Positions 34,569 to 42,861 of a stretch of 64,000 nt of DNA are shown piece by piece. The stretch comes from Symsagittifera roscoffensis. Taxonomy: Eukaryota > Xenacoelomorpha > Acoela > Convolutidae. Position 1 is the first letter of the stretch; each line of letters starts with the position of its first letter. The position numbers were made by a program, and so were the translations under genes. The notes below the pieces were generated by a model that was not told the DNA's origin, made no database searches, and saw nothing but the letters and a program-made list of their open reading frames with translations. The stretch is taken from the NCBI RefSeq assembly GCF_963678635.1, contig NC_087065.1, positions 36,419,888 through 36,483,887 of the forward strand. The letters run 5' to 3'.

Positions 34569-36377
34569 TTAGTCGTCGGGGAAAAAACCGTGGGGGAAGA
34601 TGTCGTGTATTATGTCGGAATTTGTTAGTAATTTTGCTAGTATGCGAATGATGTTTTTAGTTTGAAGCAGTGGCCAAAGCAATTGAAGTGCTTTAATAGT
34701 TTTTAGTTCTTCAGTGCCAACTGCAAACTCATAAGGTGTGTTTTGGATGAGATTATATAATTTGTGATTGTATTTAGTGTTGTGAATGAATTCTAATATC
34801 GGGATTTCTATAGGTTGGATAAATTCATGTGGGATAAGGAAGGGTCTGGATTCTTCTGCGTTGAAGGTCTTCATGATGGGACAAAAAATATACATTTGGG
34901 TTATGGGATCATAATTGCGAAGAATACCGTGAAGGTTAGTATCTTTGATGCAATATGTGAAGTTAAGAAAAAATGGTGATGTGTATTTAGAGTTAATAAA
35001 GTGAAAACGGTGGTGTGGTTGTCTTGATGGAGTGTGTAGATCAAAATGATTTTGTATGAAGCGATAATATGTATATGTGTGGGTTTGTTTAGTGCGTAAC
35101 ATAATGTCGTGTGAGCAGTGCAAATCGCGTTCTTGTGGTGCAAGGTAATTGAAGGTTAGTGAAAATAATTGAAATCTTTCTTTAAAACTTTCGTAAGCTT
35201 GCATGTCGGTTAGTGCTTCAGAAATGACGTGGTCGAATTTGCGATCAAATATATTGAGTGTAAATACATATGGTGTTTTTATGAAGAATTTTTCTGTTAT
35301 TTGTGGGTTAGCGAAACGATCATCATCTAAAAATTGGTCTTGGTTAGCTCGGATGATGTTGTGATCGTAACATTCTAGCGTATATTCGTTAGCTCGGGGT
35401 GCAGTGTATGTTTTTAGTGACTTTTGATATCCTATATAAGTAAATTGTCTATGTGTTAGTGGTGTGGTGAGTCGATATAGCATATCTTGATTTCTTTCTA
35501 TATCGATGTGAGTATTAGATAAAGGTAGGCAAAGGGGGTTAGTAAAATGATAATATGATGTCCAATGAAGTGTAGGCATTAAAACTTGTTCATCTACAAA
35601 ACTACGTGTGTCGTTAGTGTTGTTAGGGGTGTTCAAAGTATATTGTGGAAATGAAGGTAAGGTGATTGCTAAAAAATCTTTCGTGTTAGTGTGATTTGGA
35701 TGATTAATATATTCACGGGCTGTTCCTGGTTTTGTTGGAAATGGATGGTTTGGGAATTTTCTTTTGAAAGTGCGATAAGCTCTATTAGTGCTATTTGATG
35801 ATTCGGTGGATGTGGATGATGGTGCTAATGATGCGTTATAAGCTGAAGAGGGTGTAGGGGTAGGTGGGTTTGATGATTCTATTGTGGATGAAATCTGATT
35901 TATAGTGGGGTTTTCAAGGTGGAAGGGTTGTTGTTGTATGGTGATAAAATTATCTAGTTCTTGGGAGATTTGGGGAGTATCTGGAGAATTGGATGGTCGG
36001 TCTGAATGAAATGAAGAGTAGGTTGGGGTGACTTGTGATGCATAAGAGGGTGTAGAAATGGATGGGAGTGGGTTATTTGGTGGGATTGGTTGAAAAGGGG
36101 GTTTTGAAAAAACTGAGGAGTTGGTTTGAAAATTATTGGATGGAGATGGTTCAGAGTCTGCAAATTCATCAGGGGTTTCAATATTTGGGTTATTGAGTTG
36201 TGAAATGGAGTATAAAACTGAGATATGTGAATTAGTGTCTGAATCCATGCCTGATGTTACATTATTGGTTGGGAAATTGGGTGGCGGGAAAGCAAAAAGT
36301 GGAATTATTGTAATTGGAGTGTTGAGGTTGGTTGGATGGGAATTTGAGCGGTGTAGGGATCCAAGTTGTCGGCTCAT
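34569..36377 (-). CDS. 602-residue accessory protein of the LTR element
   Basis: This is a long intact ORF starting ATGAGCCG. Its ATGA overlaps the stop of the preceding envelope ORF by four bases, a viral-style stop/start overlap. Residues 1-230 are Pro/Ser/Thr/Asn-rich and probably disordered. Residues about 240-600 have regular hydrophobic and aromatic spacing (for example TPYVFTLNIFDRKFDHVI) typical of a folded domain. There is no obvious signal peptide or transmembrane segment, and no Cys/His metal motif. I do not recognise the family. It is the most 3' gene of the element, where retroviruses carry accessory or regulatory genes. Its two-part layout resembles that of the 410-residue ORF. 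Confidence 0.7.
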   Translation of the reverse strand: MSRQLGSLHRSNSHPTNLNTPITIIPLFAFPPPNFPTNNVTSGMDSDTNSHISVLYSISQLNNPNIETPDEFADSEPSPSNNFQTNSSVFSKPPFQPIPPNNPLPSISTPSYASQVTPTYSSFHSDRPSNSPDTPQISQELDNFITIQQQPFHLENPTINQISSTIESSNPPTPTPSSAYNASLAPSSTSTESSNSTNRAYRTFKRKFPNHPFPTKPGTAREYINHPNHTNTKDFLAITLPSFPQYTLNTPNNTNDTRSFVDEQVLMPTLHWTSYYHFTNPLCLPLSNTHIDIERNQDMLYRLTTPLTHRQFTYIGYQKSLKTYTAPRANEYTLECYDHNIIRANQDQFLDDDRFANPQITEKFFIKTPYVFTLNIFDRKFDHVISEALTDMQAYESFKERFQLFSLTFNYLAPQERDLHCSHDIMLRTKQTHTYTYYRFIQNHFDLHTPSRQPHHRFHFINSKYTSPFFLNFTYCIKDTNLHGILRNYDPITQMYIFCPIMKTFNAEESRPFLIPHEFIQPIEIPILEFIHNTKYNHKLYNLIQNTPYEFAVGTEELKTIKALQLLWPLLQTKNIIRILAKLLTNSDIIHDIFPHGFFPDD

Positions 36378-37834
36378 CGTGGGCTAAAAAAATTATTATT
36401 TTGAGACTGAAAAGCGGTGGTATGGGGTTGTTCTATAATTTGTTCATATGTATTTTCATCTAGTGAATGATGTGTCATTATATGTTGAATGGGACTTTGT
36501 GATATGGTTGGTCTAAAATTTGGATTATGTGTTATTGCTAAATTTCGAAAATTTCGTGGGACTAGGGATAATGGATGGTTATGTGGTAGGGGTGGTAACT
36601 GTGGTGCTGTGGGCGTTATTTCTACATTGTTATGTTCTTCGTCATATGTATTCTGTCTTGTTGCTATTTTTGTGTTGTATTCTTTTATTTGTGCGTCTAA
36701 AAAAATTTTGTTTATTGATGATGAAAAAATTCCAAAAAATCCTGCAAATAGTATGCGTGCTACACTTGCTTGTCTATTTACTTGTATGTGTATAGCGCAT
36801 GTATTATAGATTCCTTTTAAAAGTGAAAAAAGAAATCCTATAAAGTTAAACATTGCGTATAAAATAGTTAATTTTTCTAAGATGTAATAGGGCCATCCTA
36901 GAAAATCAAGAATTTCATTTTTGAGTGTAACAAAGCTAAAAATATTTATAGGTGAGATATCTTGTGGTCGGTATTTTTCACCGTTTAGATATATATAGTC
37001 TTTAATGTCTTTAAAATATCCGCTATAGTCTTGTGTATAAATATCTGCAAATCCTGCGGTTTCGGCAAGTTTGCGTAAGTTTTGGTCAATTGATTGTCTT
37101 TGTATAGTGTCCATTTGTGTTAATAATTCTTGGAATTGTTGTGTTCTAATGTGATGTTGGATATCGGATTTTGAATATATTCCAATTGACTGTAGGTCAA
37201 TATTTGGGTTTCGAGCAATAGCTCTAATGCTTTCAGGTGAAAATTTTTTGAGTGATTGCATTAATGTGGGATATGGGGTAAGAAGGTAATATTTATCTTC
37301 ATCAGGGTTCAGTTGTATTACATTGTGGCTATTTTCTGATCCACATGGGACTGCGGTATCCCAGAAATAGGTTCGTCTTGAAAGTGTGTCAACGAGATGT
37401 ACTTTATTCTTATAAAAGATAGGGATTCTTTTATAGCATCGTTTATCTTCAAAAACATATAGTGGTGATACTTTTTTGGTACAGGTATAGAACCATAAAA
37501 TGTTTCCTTCATAGTCTAAAAAATTTGATCTATTTCCTGATAGTAAATAACCTGTGTAGGGTATTTTTAATACTGCTAGTGCAAGTGATTGTAGAATTTG
37601 TGTCCTTTCTAATTCGCATAGTTGGTGAAGTGTTTCTAGTTCAGAGAGTGACATTTCTTGAAAAATTCGGCTAATTGTGTAGTCTACTTTCATACCTAAG
37701 TGAATATCATAGTGGATATTACCGAAATATGTACTATTCATTAGTGATAGTTCTTGTAAACGTGTGCTTCTAGTGTTATGGGGCTTTAGATGTCCACCAG
37801 GTTGACCTTTACTTTTTTGAAAATCAACTGGTAT
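36374..37834 (-). CDS. env: Envelope-type glycoprotein, C-terminal part with membrane anchor
   Basis: The ATG-started ORF is 36374-37741 (455 residues). The frame is open further upstream to the TAA at 37835-37837 and, across it, matches the frame of the previous ORF. Residues about 66-150 contain GNRSNFLDYEG, several Cys and CYKRIPIFY. Residues about 279-312 form one or two hydrophobic segments (ILYAMFNFIGFLFSLLKG) followed by a Pro/Thr/His-rich cytoplasmic tail of about 130 residues. Ectodomain, membrane anchor and tail order fit a viral fusion glycoprotein. The Cys pattern and FLDYEG...CY.RIP phrase recall the class III-like glycoproteins found in chuviruses and captured by some invertebrate LTR elements, but this needs a structure search. 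Confidence 0.6.
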   Translation of the reverse strand: MPVDFQKSKGQPGGHLKPHNTRSTRLQELSLMNSTYFGNIHYDIHLGMKVDYTISRIFQEMSLSELETLHQLCELERTQILQSLALAVLKIPYTGYLLSGNRSNFLDYEGNILWFYTCTKKVSPLYVFEDKRCYKRIPIFYKNKVHLVDTLSRRTYFWDTAVPCGSENSHNVIQLNPDEDKYYLLTPYPTLMQSLKKFSPESIRAIARNPNIDLQSIGIYSKSDIQHHIRTQQFQELLTQMDTIQRQSIDQNLRKLAETAGFADIYTQDYSGYFKDIKDYIYLNGEKYRPQDISPINIFSFVTLKNEILDFLGWPYYILEKLTILYAMFNFIGFLFSLLKGIYNTCAIHIQVNRQASVARILFAGFFGIFSSSINKIFLDAQIKEYNTKIATRQNTYDEEHNNVEITPTAPQLPPLPHNHPLSLVPRNFRNLAITHNPNFRPTISQSPIQHIMTHHSLDENTYEQIIEQPHTTAFQSQNNNFFSPR

Positions 37835-38317
37835 TTATGATGTTCCTTCGTTTATAGGGTGACTTGTGGCGTATGGGTCGATTTTTACTTTTCCAGTGGT
37901 CATGTCGAATCCTTTTTCGTATTCAACTAATATTTCGGAGTATTGTGTTTTGTGAAGTGGGTTTCTGTATTTGCATGCGATTTCTGTTTCTTGATATATT
38001 TGAAAACGTGTTAATTTATTTTCTATGTTATGAATATTTCGAAAATCAGTACTTTGTTTTCGTGATGGATGGACTTGTTCATATGGAATTGATTGTATAA
38101 AATATTTTTCGTGAAATTTTATCATTCGAGCGTGTATTTTTGCTACTTGAAATGTTGTACATGTATCTTCGGGAAACCAAACAATTGTTGCTTGTGTCCG
38201 TGTTGTAGGGTCACAATAACCTTGATCGTTTTTACAAGGTAGTCTATTTCTTTGATAGATCATTGTGTTGTCAGATAAATCTCGTGTGAGTTGTATTTTT
38301 CGAGTTGTATTTTCCAA
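37835..38317 (-). CDS. env: Envelope-type glycoprotein, middle part
   Basis: This ORF of about 160 residues contains Cys in CKNDQGYCDPTT and EDTCTTF. It lies between the signal-peptide ORF and the membrane-anchored ORF. It ends at a TAA (37835-37837) after which the same frame stays open into the 455-residue ORF, so the stop interrupts what looks like one continuous glycoprotein. Its listed start is a TTG inside the previous ORF, so it is not an independent gene. The frame change from the upstream part is explained by the short duplication at 38288-38315. Confidence 0.55.
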   Translation of the reverse strand: MENTTRKIQLTRDLSDNTMIYQRNRLPCKNDQGYCDPTTRTQATIVWFPEDTCTTFQVAKIHARMIKFHEKYFIQSIPYEQVHPSRKQSTDFRNIHNIENKLTRFQIYQETEIACKYRNPLHKTQYSEILVEYEKGFDMTTGKVKIDPYATSHPINEGTS

Positions 38318-38991
38318 TCAAAAAGTATTATTTCTTGATATCCTTTATTTTTTGTGTCTGCTTTGCAGTTTGATGGGTTATTTATACCAATGTGTGGTAT
38401 CCAGTGCTTATCGTGTATGTCATAAGTTAATCTTCCGTGTGCGCCGTTGTATGGGTATTTTTCATCTAGTTTTATATGTCCTTGATATCTTTCAAGTTCT
38501 GCTTGATGTACAGAATCGGCAAAGACTTGAAAATATACTAATTTTCTATCGGTGTTTTTATTTCTTGTGATGTTTAATCTGAGTAGCTCGTTTTTACAAT
38601 CATCGGGATTTAAATGTAAATGTCGTTCTATATTACTTTGGTAGAATGATTTGTGATCAAGTCGGTTTTTATTTCCGTTTGAAACTTGTGAACAATGTAC
38701 TTTCTTTTCGGAAAATGTTGCTGTGAATTTATATCCTATGACTGTTGTTGCTCGGGCTTTTGAATAAAGTGTCGCTATTACATTCGTAGTTTCTATAGCT
38801 TGTGGTTCTGTTTCGCATTGTGATACTTGATTTATTGCATACTTGTGTAGTGTTTTTTGTTCATTTTCTTCACAATCGTAATGTGTTACTAATAAATCTT
38901 GGGGTCCTGTGCTGGGAGAAGGGTTTATGTTCTGATTGGAGATTACTAGAAAAAATAGTTGGAGAAAAATTAATATTTTTAGAATATACAT
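38260..38991 (-). CDS. env: Envelope-type glycoprotein, N-terminal part with signal peptide
   Basis: The ATG at 38991 starts a classic signal peptide (MYILKILIFLQLFFLVISNQ) with likely cleavage near residue 19. The ectodomain that follows carries an early YDC motif and further Cys (SQCET, KKVHCSQ, PDDCKNE, PSNCKAD) plus a few N-linked glycosylation sequons. The start overlaps the end of the 410-residue ORF by 13 nt. The frame closes at 38260 shortly after a duplicated 14-nt segment. The most likely role is attachment and fusion for an extracellular phase, inferred from signal peptide, Cys content and the membrane anchor downstream. Confidence 0.6.
   Translation of the reverse strand: MYILKILIFLQLFFLVISNQNINPSPSTGPQDLLVTHYDCEENEQKTLHKYAINQVSQCETEPQAIETTNVIATLYSKARATTVIGYKFTATFSEKKVHCSQVSNGNKNRLDHKSFYQSNIERHLHLNPDDCKNELLRLNITRNKNTDRKLVYFQVFADSVHQAELERYQGHIKLDEKYPYNGAHGRLTYDIHDKHWIPHIGINNPSNCKADTKNKGYQEIILFDWKIQLEKYNSHEIYLTTQ
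38288..38315 (-). repeat. 14-bp tandem duplication inside the envelope gene
   Basis: GAGTTGTATTTTTC (38288-38301) is followed directly by GAGTTGTATTTTCC (38302-38315). A 14-nt insertion shifts the frame by two bases, and it sits exactly where the envelope reading frame changes. This explains the split between the N-terminal and middle ORFs. Confidence 0.75.
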
Positions 38992-40211
38992 GTGTATGAA
39001 AATCCTGAGTATGTGTTATAAAATGTGATGTAACCAATTGTCTTTTTGGTATATCTGTCGTATTTGTATATTACTTCAGTTGTTATAAATGGTGGTGGTA
39101 GTGATTGAGCTGTTATATTTGGCGGGTTTAATGGGTAGGGATCTTGAGTAATGTTGTTTAGTTTAACCGTTATTTCAAATTTTAATTGTAGACTATTTTG
39201 TTGGAGTATTTGGATGTTATGATCACGAATGTCTTCGTGGATATCTTGTCGATATTGTAGTCTATTGAGTGCCCAGTTGTGGAGTCGGTTACTTTCTGGG
39301 TGTTGTCCAAATAATGGTGGAGGTGCTGTGAATGTATTCCAGTCTAGTCTTAAAGGAATATTTGTTGATGATTGTTCTCGATATCTAGCGTCGAGGTTAT
39401 TTGGGAAATTTAGGTTAAAAGGCGTTGGTGAAATCTGGCTTATTGACGGTGTTGATGGTAGTGATAATGTTTCTGGTAGTGATGAGGATGTTGTTGTATC
39501 CGTAGAAATATCTATTGGATCATTGATTAAATTTGGTTCACCTTGTGTGAATGATTGTGTTGTCCAATATGGTAGTCGTGATGTTTGGTTTGTGGGGTTA
39601 AAGGGATTTTCACGTATTTGTTCAGATGTTGGTGTTGAACCTAAGTAATCTGAGGGTAGGCTTGAGGTGCTACGTTGTGAAAGAAGCGTAGGGGTTTCTG
39701 GTAATATACCAATGGGGTTTTCTGGAGTACTTTGTGATGGGGATTGAGGTATATCAAAATGAACTCGGGGAGTTTGAAAATTTCTGTTTCGTCTAGGATG
39801 TATAATTTGTCTATTTATTTCGACTGTGTTTTGGTTTTGACTAGGATTTTGTATTATACTTAATTCTTGTGGTAGTGTTGGGTATAAGTTATATATTGGT
39901 TCGCTTAGAGGTGCTTGTCGTTGAACTGGTTCTAGTGGTTCAGATAAGCGAGCGTGTCGTTCTTCAAAGGTATATGGGTTATCTTGAAAGGAAATTCGTG
40001 TGGATGTTTGGGGGTTTTGGGTAGTTGAAGGTGGTGTTGGGTTATCTTGGGATGATGTCGGTGAAGACTGACTGTGTGATTGTTGGTTAGCAATTTTTGA
40101 TGGTTTTTTATTTATTCTTTTAGTGGAAAAATTTATGTTTATTATAGAAAAAGAATTAGGAGGATTGTTGCTAGGGCGAATGTGATGATTGCTTTCTTTA
40201 TACATTTGCAT
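38979..40211 (-). CDS. 410-residue Pro/Ser/Gln-rich accessory protein
   Basis: The ORF is intact and starts inside the preceding 51-residue membrane ORF. Residues 1-290 are very rich in Pro, Ser, Thr, Asn and Gln, with some short Leu/Pro motifs (TPTLLSQRSTSSLPSDYLG), and are probably disordered. Residues about 295-400 appear folded, including LQLKFEITVKLNNI and a Tyr/Phe-rich end (YSGFSYTCIF). There is no catalytic or metal motif. It overlaps the envelope signal-peptide start by 13 nt, so the two are probably translated from one subgenomic message. The family is not recognised. Position between integrase and envelope is where complex retroviruses keep vif-like genes, which is only a positional analogy. 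Confidence 0.65.
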   Translation of the reverse strand: MQMYKESNHHIRPSNNPPNSFSIININFSTKRINKKPSKIANQQSHSQSSPTSSQDNPTPPSTTQNPQTSTRISFQDNPYTFEERHARLSEPLEPVQRQAPLSEPIYNLYPTLPQELSIIQNPSQNQNTVEINRQIIHPRRNRNFQTPRVHFDIPQSPSQSTPENPIGILPETPTLLSQRSTSSLPSDYLGSTPTSEQIRENPFNPTNQTSRLPYWTTQSFTQGEPNLINDPIDISTDTTTSSSLPETLSLPSTPSISQISPTPFNLNFPNNLDARYREQSSTNIPLRLDWNTFTAPPPLFGQHPESNRLHNWALNRLQYRQDIHEDIRDHNIQILQQNSLQLKFEITVKLNNITQDPYPLNPPNITAQSLPPPFITTEVIYKYDRYTKKTIGYITFYNTYSGFSYTCIF

Positions 40212-40297
40212 ATTGTCAAGATGAGGGATGATAGAAATGTTATAAAAATTACAAATAGTAAAAAAATATCTGTTCTACTAAAAATGGTTCGTATCAT
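40142..40297 (-). CDS. 51-residue two-segment membrane ORF
   Basis: This ORF starts at ATG 40297, overlapping the TGA of the 76-residue ORF as ATGA. It encodes two hydrophobic stretches (IFLLFVIFITFLSSLILTI and FALATILLILFL) separated by a short basic loop (CKCIKKA). The 410-residue ORF begins within it in another frame. Length and topology recall viroporin-like small membrane proteins. It could also be chance hydrophobicity in T-rich DNA; the stop/start overlap argues for translation. Confidence 0.4.
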   Translation of the reverse strand: MIRTIFSRTDIFLLFVIFITFLSSLILTICKCIKKAIITFALATILLILFL

Positions 40298-40524
40298 TTA
40301 GATAAGTGTTGTGAATCGTACCTGTGGATATAGTCAATAGCTTTCGAAAGTTGGAGGTATAGTTCAAATATGGAATAGAAAATTAAAAAAATATTGCAAA
40401 AAATGATTAAGATTATTACAAAAGTATCAAAGGTATCAAAAAGAAATATGATTAAAAGTTTAAATATCGTTAAAAAGTTTATGAGAATGTTAAGAATTAT
40501 GTTGACTGGTCGAGAGAAGAGCAT
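40294..40524 (-). CDS. 76-residue membrane ORF
   Basis: Starting at ATG 40524, this ORF is dominated by hydrophobic residues. At least two membrane-spanning stretches surround FDTFDTFVIILIIF, then a more polar C-terminus (YLQLSKAIDYIHRYDSQ) follows. Its TGA overlaps the next ATG. It is the first ORF after integrase, separated by about 600 bp of non-coding sequence (40525-41119) that may hold a splice acceptor for a subgenomic RNA. No family is recognised. Confidence 0.4.
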   Translation of the reverse strand: MLFSRPVNIILNILINFLTIFKLLIIFLFDTFDTFVIILIIFCNIFLIFYSIFELYLQLSKAIDYIHRYDSQHLSK

Positions 40525-41119
40525 TTAAGAAATGGCTTCTCGATCGAATATTTTTTGGTGTTTGAGGCAATTTTCAAGTGTGGTCGAATTATTTATTGGT
40601 TTTTTGACAAGTGGGTTGAGTTTTGTGAAAAATTGTTGGGGGCAAATTTTATGGTGATCGGGAGGTCTTCTTTTTCTTTATTTTTATTTGTCAAATGATC
40701 TGGGGTATTTTTGAGATTTTTATACTTTAGGCTAATTAAAATGGTCGTTCTTTTACTTTAGGCTAATTTAACATATTTGTTTTGGGGGGTATTTGAGGTC
40801 TGAGTTGGGGATATATTGTTGATTTTTGGGTTATTAGATAAGGGAGGGTTATGATATTATGGTGATATTTATTTTAGTTGTCAAGTTGGAGTGGTTTGCT
40901 TATTTTTGACCTGGAGGTCGCAAAGTTATAGTTATAGATATGCCTGGAGTTTTAATATCGTTCGTCTAGTTGATTTGTGCTAGAGTTAGAGAAGGTGACG
41001 GATTGGATAAATCCTATTGGCTAATTATGAACTAGAGTCGCTGCGTGTTTGTCAGCATGTTATTTTGAAAAATGAAAGTTCAAAATATTTCAGAGGTGCA
41101 AAGATTATGAAATATAAAA

Positions 41120-42845
41120 TTAAAGCTGTTTTTGAAATTCGACTTTCTTTAATATTTTAGATTGTGGGATGAATGTTTTATAGTTTTTACGTGGTTGGTT
41201 TCTAAGTCGTGATGACTCCCTATGTTCTGATTTGTCGATTTGTTCTTGGGGTATTATTTTTTCTGTCAATTTTCTATTTTTTCTTTCTTTTTGAGGTATA
41301 TTTTGATCTAGCTTTTTTGTATTGTTTTTCGTTGTAGTTGATTTTTTATTTTGGTTTTCGAGATGAATGTCATGTTGTTCCTTTGTTTTATTCTCCGTAT
41401 GTGGGTTATTTTGAATAACTTTTAAACCTGTGAAGGAATATAATTGAGTTAGTTCGCGTAGTGCGTATTCTTTTGGGTAATAAGGTAATAGATTGTTTCG
41501 ATGTTGAACAATTTCTTTTTTGTCTGAGTCGGTGATTTTATATGTGACATCAGTGGGTTTGGCAATTATTTGGTATGGTCCTTTACGAAGGGGTTGTAAT
41601 TTTTTATAAATTCCTTTTTGAGTGTTAATATTGGGTATTAAAACAAATGTTCCAATTTTTAAATTGGAGGCTGGTGTAAAGCGTGAATTTATTTGTTCAT
41701 TAATGTTTTGCCTTTGTAACAACTTTTTTGTTACTTTTTGGTAAATTTCATTGTGTTTTTTATCTCTGTTTAAAATCCATTTGGTGTGTGTACCGGAGGC
41801 TAATTTAAGAATTTGTGGGTGATGAAAATGATCTTCATCGTGTGTGTGTAAAGGTAGGTTATAACAAATTGAGTCTTTATTCGGTTGACAATGACTTTGT
41901 GCATTTTTATGAGAGTTTGCTGTAAACATAATTGGTTTGCGTGGCTTTTGATTAAAAACCATTTTATATGGTGACATTCCTAGAGTTATCGTGATTTGTG
42001 AATTATATGCTATGGGAAATAGTTTTACATCTGCTGACCATTCGGTGTATCTTGTATCATTTCCATTGATGATACATCTAAGATATTCTTGTAGTGAACG
42101 GTTCATACCTTCGACTAAGCCGTTTGTCCAAGGTGCGTGAGATGTACGTGGTTTGTGTTTGATGTTATATAAATGACATAGTGTGATGATTTCATTATTT
42201 ATGAATTCCGTACCGTTGTCTGTAACTAAAATTTCTGGTAGTCCGAGTTTGGCTATCCAGTGTTCATAAAGTGTTGTGTAAGCGTAATAAGCGTTACAAT
42301 GTGGTACTGGGTTAAGTGCTGCATAATGTGTAAGTGCGTCAACAATTACCATAATGTAGGAGTTTCCTTCGGATGATGGTGAAATTGGTCCTTTTGTATC
42401 AAATGAAATACGGTGGTTAAAGTACAAACTTTGTCCTTTAAAGTCTTGTTTTTGTGCTATTTGTTTTTGATTTGGATAAGGTTTATTTAGCTGACATACT
42501 ATACAATCATTGCATAGTACTTTTATCCAATTTGGTTTATTTGGAAAATAAAAGTTTTGAATATGTTTTCTCTGATCCAGAGTGTCCTTTAATGTTTTGT
42601 GTATGTGAGATATTAAAAGCTATGAGAATCATACTTAAAGAGAGACAGGGAATTGTAGATTCATTTAATTGGTATTCTAGAAGGTCTGTGTTTTCATTAA
42701 TTGTTGTATTATTAAATTTTCGAAAATATCGGAGGAGTGTTTTATTTCCTAATATTGTTGTATCTGCCTTTACGGGTTTAGTTTTATATTTGTGCCATGA
42801 TTTTAGTTGTCTAATTATTGGGTCAAGATTTTGATATTGTTTCAA
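41120..42845 (-). pseudogene. pol: Integrase of the LTR element (one frameshift in zinc domain)
   Basis: Frame 42537-42845 encodes the end of the RNase H/integrase linker and the His pair of the zinc domain (SHTQNIKGHSG). The Cys pair (CNDCIVC) is in the next frame, immediately downstream, so a single-base change separates H-H from C-C near 42545. Frame 41120-42427, open further upstream, carries the DDE core: SFDTKGP, VTDNGTEF and VEGMNRSLQEY. A C-terminal domain with LRKGPYQIIAKP precedes a basic tail. No chromodomain is visible. The catalytic core itself is uninterrupted. The break lies beside runs of A and T, so an indel error in the assembly is possible. Confidence 0.8.
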
Positions 42846-42861
42846 AATATTAATTGTAATT

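Noticed and set aside
36136-39648. Plus-strand ORFs opposite the envelope-side genes of the LTR element
   Set aside because: They are shadows of the minus-strand coding frames, rich in Gly/Val/Trp from reversed Pro/Thr/Asn codons, without motifs.
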